Source: Palsa-461 sp963768185 (GTDB lineage Bacteria > Actinomycetota > Acidimicrobiia > Acidimicrobiales > RAAP-2). Taken from it: 64,000 nt of DNA. Below the pieces are notes generated by a model. That model ran no database searches. It had not been told where the DNA came from and worked only from the letters and a program-made list of their open reading frames with translations. The position numbers and the translations under genes are program-made. The stretch covers positions 704,340 to 768,339 of the forward strand of contig CAVYGS010000001.1 in the NCBI GenBank assembly GCA_963768185.1, written 5' to 3'. Position 1 is the stretch's first letter. Each line of letters starts with the position of its first letter. Of this stretch, positions 46,504-53,928 are shown piece after piece.

Positions 46504-48297
46504 TCAGCCGACGCCGGAGACGGTCGGCACGCCGGAGGGGGCGAGGCCCCCCAGCCCGGCGGCCAGTGATGAGGAGATCGACGACGCCGGCAGAGCTGGC
46601 ATCGCGGGAATCGCGGGAAGGTCGACCCCAACCGCGATAGCGCTGGTCATGGCGGCGACGTCCTCGATTGCGGATGCGCCACCGCTGAACGAGGCCTCCG
46701 TGACCGGAGCCGTCGTGGCATCTGCGGCCGGCGTCGTCGTCCCGTTCGGGGTCGTCTCACCGGCCGGAGCACCGCTCGACGCTGCCTGGTCGCTCAAGAG
46801 CACCACGGTCAGCTGGGCGGTGTTGTCCGGCTCCACGACCTGAAGCTGCGCGACGAACTGGGTCGCCGACAGGAGCGCACCCTCGGATCCGCCCCCTGTG
46901 GGCGTGACCGTCCCCCGGAAGATGTAGCCGAGGTCGCCGCTCGTCCCGAGCACGGTGGTCAGGACGCCCTGCAGGGCCACTTCCGAGCCGCCGGGCACCG
47001 TGACGGTCGCGGTCAGCCACCCGTTTGACGAGAGGCAGGCATCGACGTCGAGGGTCGCGCTGACCGCGCTCTGCGGCGACCCGAAGGAACTCAAGAGGGT
47101 GCTCGAGGTGAACGACACGGCCTGCCCGGTCGTGGCGAGGTCGACGGCCGGGGCATCGACGAGGGACACCGCATTCGACATGTCCAACGGCGTCCCCGGA
47201 TCAAAGCCGGCACCGGGGGCGGCGACCCCGTTGGCCGAGGTACAGCTGCCGGCGGGCAGCCCGGCCAGCGCCTGGGTGCTCGCGGTCCCGGGGTCGACCC
47301 ACGCGTATTGGCCCGCCGAGGCGGCCGGGCCAGTGGTCGCGGCACCCGAGGCGGTGCTCGGACCCTCGGTGCTCGACAGCCCAGCGTCATGAGCGTCGAG
47401 GCTGATGTGGGAGCTCGGGACGTTCGAGAGAGCGGCCGGCGAGTGGATGACCGCCGCCGAGATCGACACCGTGGCCACGGTGGCCGCCATGCCGACGAGG
47501 GCGGTCCCTCGGGGGGTGTTGGCGACGATCGCCATGGCCGCCTGCCCGAGGGGGCTCGAGGAGATCTGCGAGGCGATCCGGTCCCAGAGGGCGGAGAAGC
47601 CCCCTGAACCGCCTCCTGGAGCCTGTGCGAGGCCGTCGGAGACGCTGAGGGCCCTTCCGTCGCCGACGGGCTCGTGAGCCCACCGAGAGGAGCGGGTGAC
47701 CAGGCGGACCAGCGGCAGCCCGGCCAGGAGTCCGCCAGCTGACTTGACCCCGGCCAAACGGTGCTGGAGCGAACTCTTGGCCCGCGAGACCCGGGCCCGC
47801 GCGTTCTCCACCGAGATGTTCTCGGACTCGGCCACCTCGGCGTAGGCCAGGCCACCGACCTCCCGAAGCATGAGGGCCTGGCGGTGGGTGTCGGGAAGGC
47901 TCGCCAGCGCCTCTTGGACCGTCTGGACGATCCACGGGTCGCTGACCCCGTCGGCGACGTCGGCCTCGGGTCGCAGTTCCACGACGGCCTCGCGAGCCAG
48001 CCTGACCTCACGGCTCGATCGAGCCCTCAGGTCGTAGCAGACGTTGGTCAGGATGCGGCTCAGCCACGCCCCGAGCCGGTAGTCGCCGGAGAGCCCGAAG
48101 CGATGGATCCCCCGGAGCGCCCGCTCAAAGGTCTCCTGGACGGCGTCCTCGGGCTGGGCCCCCGAAGCCAGCAGGCGACGGGCCTGGCTCTTGAGCGCGT
48201 TGTAGTGGTCGTCGACAATGATCGAGAACGCGTCGCGGTCCCCGGCGAGATAGGCGCGCACCAACATGCGGATCGCGCTCGCACCGCTCCCCCGCAT
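46504..48297 (-). CDS. ECF sigma factor with C-terminal transmembrane and extracytoplasmic domain
   Basis: A 597-residue protein. Residues 10-95 form sigma region 2 (YLAGDRDAFSIIVDDHYNAL, QPEDAVQETFERALRGIHRF, RLGAWLSRILTNVCYDLRAR). Residues 120-180 form region 4 (EALASLPDTHRQALMLREVG, LAYAEVAESENISVENARAR). A linker leads to one hydrophobic helix near 262-285 (GTALVGMAATVATVSISAAV). About 310 residues of Ser/Thr/Ala/Gly-rich sequence follow and should lie outside the membrane. ECF groups with C-terminal membrane extensions are known, where the extension replaces a separate anti-sigma factor. No anti-sigma gene is seen next to it. The target may include the adjacent surface genes, by position only. 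Confidence 0.85.
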   Translation of the reverse strand: MRGSGASAIRMLVRAYLAGDRDAFSIIVDDHYNALKSQARRLLASGAQPEDAVQETFERALRGIHRFGLSGDYRLGAWLSRILTNVCYDLRARSSREVRLAREAVVELRPEADVADGVSDPWIVQTVQEALASLPDTHRQALMLREVGGLAYAEVAESENISVENARARVSRAKSSLQHRLAGVKSAGGLLAGLPLVRLVTRSSRWAHEPVGDGRALSVSDGLAQAPGGGSGGFSALWDRIASQISSSPLGQAAMAIVANTPRGTALVGMAATVATVSISAAVIHSPAALSNVPSSHISLDAHDAGLSSTEGPSTASGAATTGPAASAGQYAWVDPGTASTQALAGLPAGSCTSANGVAAPGAGFDPGTPLDMSNAVSLVDAPAVDLATTGQAVSFTSSTLLSSFGSPQSAVSATLDVDACLSSNGWLTATVTVPGGSEVALQGVLTTVLGTSGDLGYIFRGTVTPTGGGSEGALLSATQFVAQLQVVEPDNTAQLTVVLLSDQAASSGAPAGETTPNGTTTPAADATTAPVTEASFSGGASAIEDVAAMTSAIAVGVDLPAIPAMPALPASSISSSLAAGLGGLAPSGVPTVSGVG

Positions 48298-48597
48298 GAA
48301 GGCGGTCCGGCGCCAGCCTCGGCGCGGCCTCCTCTTGAATTGTCAATCTAGGTCTCCCGCTGCTCGGTGCCCGCCCGTCACCACGGGCATCCCGAGCGCT
48401 CCAAACTTCCTCCGCCCAGCCCCACTCGCCGGACCCGGGCCTACCATCGACACGGTCCGCGGCGCAGCCGTGACTCTATCCGGTGGCGCGCTGCGATGGG
48501 GGATTCGAACCGGATTGTTGGGATCCGCCTTGACGCAGCGCGACGGTTCCGGGTGGGTGTCGGAAGCTCCGGGCTTCGATTGTCCCGAGAGCGCGCC
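48298..48597. other. Intergenic stretch, no gene seen
   Basis: About 300 bases between the Ig-like gene's terminator and the sigma-factor gene. A 9-bp inverted repeat (CGCGCTGCG and CGCAGCGCG, about 40 bases apart) lies near 48487-48542. It encloses a GATTCGAACC sequence that recalls a tRNA T-arm, but no cloverleaf can be folded. No gene assigned. Confidence 0.35.
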
Positions 48598-48630
48598 AGA
48601 GGGGCCCACGGATCGCTCCGGGGCCCCTCT
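48598..48630. terminator. Hairpin downstream of the Ig-like protein gene
   Basis: AGAGGGGCCC and GGGCCCCTCT form a perfect 10-bp stem with a 13-base loop, 44 bases beyond the minus-strand stop at 48674. Confidence 0.6.
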
Positions 48631-48673
48631 TGGCTTGACGCTTGTCGCTGTCGCCTTTTGGGCGACGATTCGA

Positions 48674-50113
48674 TCAGGCAACCACCGTGATCGAGAACTG
48701 CCTGCTGGCGAACCCAGGCGTGACACTCGAGTCGGTCACATCGACAGTGAACGTGTAGGTGCCCACCGCTCCAACCAATCCGGAGATCACACCGCTACTC
48801 GACAGCGTGAGCCCAGGCGGGAGGTGCCCAGCTGCGATCGTCCAGGTGTACGGGGTGACCCCACCGGTCACGGTCAACGTCGCCGAGTAGTGCTGGCCAC
48901 GCAGCGCGTTGGGCAAGAAGTGCGTCGTGATGGTGAGTGTCGGTGCCGCAGGCGGCGGAGGTGTCACTGTTGGCGAGCTCACCACCGTGACCTCAGTCGT
49001 CGTGGACGTGTTGCAAGCCTCGGTTGCCGGCGAGTTGTTGACGTCACCGGCGTAAGACGCCGTCCAGTAGTAAGTCCCGGCATCCGTCGGTGGGAAGGCA
49101 ACCGTGAAGGTGGACGTCGTGCCCGTGATCGTGGGACCAATCGGCACCGACTGGGAACCGTAAATGGTGCCGGTGCAGCTACCCAGCTGCGCGTACACCG
49201 TGACCAGACCGGTGGCGTTGGTGCCACTCAGGCCGGTGATGGTCACCGTGTCGCTTATCGAGCTCCCGGTCGTTCCCGCCGCAGAGGCTGACGTCGACAC
49301 GACCGGAGTCGCTGCCACGGTGGCGGCACCTGCCTCGCAGGCCGCCGTCGAACCCGTGTTGTTGGTGTCACCGTTGTAGACGGCACTGACCGAGAAGGTC
49401 GTTCCCTCCGTGTCCGGAAGCGGGATGCTCACAGTGGCGGTGTCTCCAGAGACAGTCCCGTCAACCGCGCCAGCCGATGGGGCCGTGCAAGTCGCGTTGC
49501 CGTAGTAGTAGGTGAAGACGACCGTGTCGCCACTCGCGTTGACGGCGCCGGTGATCGTGTCGGTGTCCGAAGCGGTGCCACCCGCAGCGTACGGACCGGC
49601 CGCGAGCGTGGTCGCCGAGGTGGTCGTCGTCGCTTCCACCACATAGGCGTCTGGCGCCGAGGTGCTCGCGGTGTAGGTGAACCCGACGAGCGAGGCGGAC
49701 GGGGTCCCCGGAATAAAGTCGGCCGTGACTGCGTAGGTGCCGGCCCCGAGGAGTGTGTCGCTCCCGGCACCCGTGCACGTGTAGTTGGAGGTACTCGGGG
49801 CGGTGACCGTCGTGTTAGCGGATGCGAAGTCCGAGCTGCAGACCGTGGTCGCGGTCGTGGCAGGAGAGGGCCCGGTGGCAACGATGTCGACCGTACCCTC
49901 GGGGAAGTCTGAGGCCGGGCCGGCCCCAACGACCGTCGTCATGAAGGCCGTCGAGGCAATCGTCTCCGCCCCATACACCTCAGGAGTCGTCGGCGCCGGC
50001 GTGAACGCCGTCGTCGTTGAGTTCGAGACCCCGCTCGCACCCGAGACTCCGAGCGCCAGACTGATTGGCGCGACCGCCAACAGCAAAACGGCTAACCGCC
50101 GGACGATTCGCAA
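48674..50113 (-). CDS. Secreted Ig-like repeat protein
   Basis: A 479-residue exported protein with a signal peptide (MRIVRRLAVLLLAVAPISLA, cleavage near GASG). The mature part consists of about three Thr/Ser-rich beta-sandwich repeats of roughly 115 residues, each with a cysteine pair pattern (TTVCSSDF/YTCTGAG, NATCTAPS/AACEAG, GSCTGTIYG/EACNTS). A putative-Ig (He_PIG-like) domain follows near the C-terminus (LPNALRGQHYSATLTVTGGV, LPPGLTLSSSGVISG). Such modules act as adhesins or structural spacers. No catalytic motif or wall anchor was seen, so it is presumably released or loosely attached. It diverges from the DUF2079 gene. Confidence 0.78.
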   Translation of the reverse strand: MRIVRRLAVLLLAVAPISLALGVSGASGVSNSTTTAFTPAPTTPEVYGAETIASTAFMTTVVGAGPASDFPEGTVDIVATGPSPATTATTVCSSDFASANTTVTAPSTSNYTCTGAGSDTLLGAGTYAVTADFIPGTPSASLVGFTYTASTSAPDAYVVEATTTTSATTLAAGPYAAGGTASDTDTITGAVNASGDTVVFTYYYGNATCTAPSAGAVDGTVSGDTATVSIPLPDTEGTTFSVSAVYNGDTNNTGSTAACEAGAATVAATPVVSTSASAAGTTGSSISDTVTITGLSGTNATGLVTVYAQLGSCTGTIYGSQSVPIGPTITGTTSTFTVAFPPTDAGTYYWTASYAGDVNNSPATEACNTSTTTEVTVVSSPTVTPPPPAAPTLTITTHFLPNALRGQHYSATLTVTGGVTPYTWTIAAGHLPPGLTLSSSGVISGLVGAVGTYTFTVDVTDSSVTPGFASRQFSITVVA

Positions 50114-50481
50114 CTTTGGACCTCCCCGTCCTGTTGGTGGGCGCGGTGGCCCGCCGGGTTTCTAGCAGCGCTGGGCACCGGAGTCAATCATTTCCGGTGT
50201 CGGCGCCTTCACCTCTCATCTCTTTCAACCGAGGACGGGGACGAGACGTGACAGCCTCATGGTCTGCGATCGCCGGTCGCGCAACCCAAACCAACGCAAA
50301 GGACCGCCCGCGCTCCTTGTGGCGCCTGCCTTTTGATTCACACCACGGCCCCAGTGGCGCGCTCGCTTTGGGAGCCAGCCCAGGCTGCACAGATCACCGG
50401 ATACTCCTCATCGACTCACTGGGTTTGAACGCAGCACAAAAGAACCAGGGGCCGGTGTTCGGCGCGCGCCGCCGTGCCACG
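50114..50481. other. Upstream region of the DUF2079 gene, no gene seen
   Basis: About 370 bases. The downstream frame is open through most of it, but codon use is poor and no start with a ribosome-binding site occurs before 50482. It probably holds divergent promoters for the Ig-like gene and the DUF2079 gene. Confidence 0.4.
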
Positions 50482-52035
50482 ATGACCCCGGCAATGGGCG
50501 GACCCCGCAACGATCACGAGCGAGCCATATTCGGGCAGCGTGAGCGCCGGGTGCCGTGGTTAACGATCGGGGCGATGGTGCTCGTCGGCCAGCTCGCCTG
50601 GTTGGTGCTCCAGAGCGTCCACGTCTACGACCGGTTCTCGCTGACCTCGGACTTCGGCCTCTTCTACCAGGCATGGCACGCCATCGCCGGGGGCCACCTC
50701 GACCCCACCTCCACCATCTACCGCACGAACCCGTTCGTGGAGAACCACTTCGAGCTGCTCGTCTACCCCCTGGCGCTGCTCGAATGGATCGACCCGGGCG
50801 GGTTCATCCTCCTCGTGCTCCAGGACCTGGCGACCGTGGCCGCCGAGCTCGTGGCCTTCGTCTGGGTGCTCGAGATCCTCTCCGAGCACTGGGGAGCCGG
50901 GAGGCGTTCCCGGAACCTGGTGGCCGCCGGCGCGCTGATCGTGGTGGCCTTCGACCCCTGGATCTGGTGGTCGAGCGCCTTCGACTTCCACGTCGAGGCG
51001 TTCGCCACGCTCTTCGCGCTGCTGGCGACCCGCAGCCTGTGGAACCGCCGCTGGGTCTGCGCGGTCGTCTTCACCGTGCTCACGCTCAGCTGCGGGACGG
51101 TCGAGTCGGTCGTCTTGATCGGGCTCGGCGCCGGCCTCGTGCTCTCACGGCGACACCTGTGGCGCCAAGGCGTGGCGCTGGCGGCGGCGGCCGTGGCCTG
51201 GGTGCTCGCCCTCGATGCGACAGGCTTCGACAAGGGCAGCCAGCTGTCGACCCTGTACGAGTACCTCACTCCCGGCTCGGGCCCGAACGTCCACATCACC
51301 CAGGTGGTCCTGGGGGTGTTTCGTCACCCGCACCTCGTGTTCGACATGGTGAAGGAGAAGCGCACCGACCTCTGGCAGACGATGGCCGGTGCCGGCCTGA
51401 TCGGCCTGGCGAGCTCGATCGGCATCGCCGTCGCGGCGGTGCTCTTCGTGCCCGCAGTGCTCAACGAGCAGGTCTCGGTCGTGCAGCCCGAGGCGGCCTT
51501 CCAGGTGCTCCCGATCTACGTCGTGTTCCCCGTCGGCGCGGCCCTCTTGTTGTGTTGGCTCAGCCGTCGGGACCGGCCATGGCGGCTGGCCGGGGCGGTG
51601 ATCGGCCTGGCGGCGCTCGTCGAGGCGGTGATCGTGGGGGTGGTGTGGATCCCCCGCGCCGCGCCGTACTTCGTCCGGACCGACGACGCCGCGGCCAAGG
51701 TGCTCGACGGAGTGCTCGCCCGCACGCCACCGGGGGCCGAGGTCGTCGCCTCGAACGGTTTCGTCGGGCGTTTCGCCGACCGGCCGTGGGTCTACGCGCT
51801 GGAAGAGCCGGTCGGCGGATCCTCGGTGCCAGTTCGATCGAAAGTGGTCGAGTTCGTGCTGTCGGATTCTCAGGGCCTCGAGACCACACCCAAGGCCACC
51901 ACCGAGGCGGCGATTGGCCAGGTCGAGCACCGGCTCCACGCTCGCCGAACCCTGGCTAAAGCCGGGATCGAGGTGTTCATCTGGCACCCGGCGGCCGGGG
52001 TGCGTCGATTCACGCTCCCGGGTCTCGCACCGTGA
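50482..52035 (+). CDS. DUF2079 polytopic membrane protein
   Basis: A 517-residue integral membrane protein with about 10-11 hydrophobic segments. After a short hydrophilic start, the first helix is WLTIGAMVLVGQLAWLVLQS. An outward loop with DFGLFYQAWHAIAGGHLDPT follows, and then NPFVENHFELLVYPLALLEW and FDFHVEAFATLFALLATRSL. The D-x-G-L-F-x-Q and H-F/H-V-E patterns are those I associate with DUF2079 membrane proteins, distantly like lipid-sugar-dependent GT-C transferases. The soluble C-terminal 110 residues begin after the last helix. A role in surface glycosylation is plausible, given the polyprenyl-phosphate-type GT2 gene that overlaps its 3' end on the opposite strand by 26 bases. Confidence 0.78.
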   Translation: MTPAMGGPRNDHERAIFGQRERRVPWLTIGAMVLVGQLAWLVLQSVHVYDRFSLTSDFGLFYQAWHAIAGGHLDPTSTIYRTNPFVENHFELLVYPLALLEWIDPGGFILLVLQDLATVAAELVAFVWVLEILSEHWGAGRRSRNLVAAGALIVVAFDPWIWWSSAFDFHVEAFATLFALLATRSLWNRRWVCAVVFTVLTLSCGTVESVVLIGLGAGLVLSRRHLWRQGVALAAAAVAWVLALDATGFDKGSQLSTLYEYLTPGSGPNVHITQVVLGVFRHPHLVFDMVKEKRTDLWQTMAGAGLIGLASSIGIAVAAVLFVPAVLNEQVSVVQPEAAFQVLPIYVVFPVGAALLLCWLSRRDRPWRLAGAVIGLAALVEAVIVGVVWIPRAAPYFVRTDDAAAKVLDGVLARTPPGAEVVASNGFVGRFADRPWVYALEEPVGGSSVPVRSKVVEFVLSDSQGLETTPKATTEAAIGQVEHRLHARRTLAKAGIEVFIWHPAAGVRRFTLPGLAP

Positions 52036-52765
52036 GGCTTCGCTTGACCCTGAACCTCCAGAAGAGGTTGAGGGTGTCGGTCACGATCGTGCGCGCCTCC
52101 CGAGTGGACACGGTGCTCGTGTACTGCTTGTCGACCCGGACCGGCACTTCCACGAAGGACGTATAGCCGGCCCGCTGGGCCAGCACGAAGAGCTCGAGGT
52201 CGAACGCAAACCGCTCCTCGACCATCTGGGGCAGCACCGCCTCGACGACCTCGGCCCGCAGCAGCTTCACCCCCGTCTGGGTGTCGGGCACCGCGAGGTT
52301 GAACAGCGCCCGGACCAGCACGCGGTAGCCGGAGGAGGAAATCCGGCGGACCCAGGGCACCTCGGCCCTCGACTCGCGGTGGCGCTTGCTCCCGAACAAG
52401 ATGTCCGCACCGGTCTCTCTTGCCCGGGCCACGAAAGAGGGAAGGACCTCGGGCGGGATGTCGCCGTCGGCGTCGATGAACCCGACGAGCGATCCCGTCG
52501 CCCGCGCCATCCCCTCGCGCACGGCGCGGCCCTTGCCGTAGTTGGCCTCGAGGACCACCGTCTGGAGCACCCCGGGCAGGAGCCCCTCGAGGGTCTTCTC
52601 GCTGCCGTCGGTCGCGCCGTCGCACACGGCGATGATCTCGGCCCGCACGCCGCTCTCCGTGAGCGCCGCCGCGGCCCGCTCTACGGTGGTCCGAACCACC
52701 GGCCCGGGGTTGAAGAACGGCACCACGATCGAGACCTCGGGTCGCTCCCCCGCCGGGCGCGCCAC
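52010..52765 (-). CDS. GT2 glycosyltransferase (polyprenyl-phosphate sugar synthase-like)
   Basis: A 251-residue GT-A enzyme. EVSIVVPFFNPGPVVRTTVE opens the Rossmann-like fold, IAVCDGATDGSEKT gives the nucleotide-binding Asp, NYGKGRAVREGMARATGSLV is the conserved K-G-x-A-x-x-x-G segment, and GFIDADGDIP is the DAD metal-binding motif. A later DTQTGVKLLRAEVVEAVLPQ segment resembles dolichyl-phosphate glucose/mannose synthases. No transmembrane helix is seen at the C-terminus. It would transfer a sugar from a nucleotide donor to a polyprenyl phosphate at the inner face of the membrane. The 3' end overlaps the DUF2079 gene tail to tail. Confidence 0.87.
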   Translation of the reverse strand: MARPAGERPEVSIVVPFFNPGPVVRTTVERAAAALTESGVRAEIIAVCDGATDGSEKTLEGLLPGVLQTVVLEANYGKGRAVREGMARATGSLVGFIDADGDIPPEVLPSFVARARETGADILFGSKRHRESRAEVPWVRRISSSGYRVLVRALFNLAVPDTQTGVKLLRAEVVEAVLPQMVEERFAFDLELFVLAQRAGYTSFVEVPVRVDKQYTSTVSTREARTIVTDTLNLFWRFRVKRSLTVRDPGA

Positions 52766-52862
52766 AGACGACCGCTCTTCGTCGGCCGCTCGAGGATCGG
52801 GGGGAAGGCCGGTCGCGATCAGACGACGCTACGACAGCGGGCCGCGCCCCAGGGGCACCGGC

Positions 52863-52910
52863 CTACTTGCCGCCGTCCTGGGTGGCCATCAGCGTGGCCC
52901 ACTCGAGACC
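52863..52910 (-). pseudogene. Remnant duplicating the 3' end of the propeller-CHAP gene
   Basis: The minus strand ends ATLMATQDGGK plus stop, against AKLIAAQDGGK plus stop at the end of the gene at 53929. About 43 bases are roughly 85% identical. Nothing further upstream matches. The vapBC pair lies between the two copies. Confidence 0.5.
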
Positions 52911-53044
52911 GCCGGGCAGGCACGACCCGCCGGTTCTACGGTCGCCGCTTGGACGAGTCGGCATTCGAACGCCTGACCGGGTGGTGACCCACAGCCGATG
53001 CTCGCCGTCGGGGTCCACACCAGCTCGACGCGCTGGGCCAGACA

Positions 53045-53428
53045 TCACTCGCGAACGGCCATCCCCAGGTTCCGTGCGGCAGTCGCTAATCGCTCGTCGA
53101 AAGTTGCGACCTCTGCTTCGGTCTGCTCGGCGGCGAGGAGGACACAGCAATCCGGCATCTTGAGCCCCGTCGCGACCCGAAGGCCTGCCAGACGCGTGGC
53201 CGCATCAGCGTCGAGCCCGACGTCGCGGACTCCCAGTTGCTCGATTGCCGCGAGTGCGGCCTCGAGTTTTCCCGCTCGAGCGGGTCCGATAAGCACCTCG
53301 GCAATCGTCAGCCTGCTCGCCGCCAGGGGCACCGGACCGAGGCTCTCCAGGAGGGCCTCGGCCCACTCGTGGTGATCGTCGTCCGCGTCCAGACGCGCGA
53401 TCAGCAGTGAGGCATCGGTGACGATCAC
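53045..53428 (-). CDS. vapC: VapC-type PIN-domain ribonuclease toxin
   Basis: A 127-residue PIN-domain toxin. Acidic residues: Asp5 in MIVTDASLLIARLD, Glu in LTIAEVLIGPAR (about 44), Asp in GLKMPDCCVLLAAE (about 92) and Asp in ATFDERLA (about 110). The start is a GTG that overlaps the antitoxin stop (GTGA). Cytoplasmic RNase, held inactive by the antitoxin encoded just upstream. The sequence is complete and differs clearly from the two other VapC proteins here, so this is a separate acquisition rather than a local duplicate. Confidence 0.87.
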   Translation of the reverse strand: MIVTDASLLIARLDADDDHHEWAEALLESLGPVPLAASRLTIAEVLIGPARAGKLEAALAAIEQLGVRDVGLDADAATRLAGLRVATGLKMPDCCVLLAAEQTEAEVATFDERLATAARNLGMAVRE

Positions 53429-53715
53429 TCGGGCCAGTCTTGGCGCTCAGAACTCAGGTATTCGCGACCGTAGACCCCAGTGAGCAAGCCTCTCGTCCTG
53501 GCGAGGGCCTCTTTCCTTTCGGCCGCAGCCTGAGTTCGGAGGTGTCCGAGAGCGCGGTGACCCTCCTCGAGGAGGTGCAGTACAAGCTTGGCCCTGCTCT
53601 CGCGGTCCTCCGGCCAGCGCTCGGCGGCATCGTCCAGTGCCCGGGCCACCTCATCGGTCTCGGTGATCACGTGGCGGGGGCGCGTGGTCGGCATCTCCGT
53701 AAGTGAAGCACCCAT
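53425..53715 (-). CDS. VapB-like antitoxin paired with the PIN toxin
   Basis: A 96-residue protein starting MGASLTEMPTTRPRHVITET, or seven codons later at MPTTRPRH. The core is helical (DEVARALDDAAERWPEDRES, AKLVLHLLEEGHRALGHLRT). It resembles short antitoxins annotated beside PIN toxins in actinobacteria, without an obvious ribbon-helix-helix strand at its start. It may bind DNA poorly or by another fold. No ribosome-binding site precedes either start, and a small inverted repeat (TGTCA then TGACA) lies just upstream, suggesting a leaderless, self-controlled transcript. The stop overlaps the toxin start. Confidence 0.75.
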   Translation of the reverse strand: MGASLTEMPTTRPRHVITETDEVARALDDAAERWPEDRESRAKLVLHLLEEGHRALGHLRTQAAAERKEALARTRGLLTGVYGREYLSSERQDWPE

Positions 53716-53928
53716 GTCATAGGTGTGACACCGCATTCGCCAGGGACAGCCGCCAGACGGAGCCGCTGTCGAGCACGACGTCGCACTTTCCTCCAGAGCG
53801 CTGCTGGCGGGGTGTCGAGCGCTGTAGGGCGAGCGCAGTTCGGACGGCCTCGGCGAGCTGATCGAAAGGCCCTCCAGCGTCAACGACGACGGCCTCAGCC
53901 GACCCCGGGCTCGTGGTGGCGATCCGGG

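Noticed and set aside
48485..48545. Sequence GATTCGAACC inside a 9-bp inverted repeat, resembling part of a tRNA
   Set aside because: The T-arm stem does not pair on either strand and no anticodon or D arm can be folded, so no tRNA was called.
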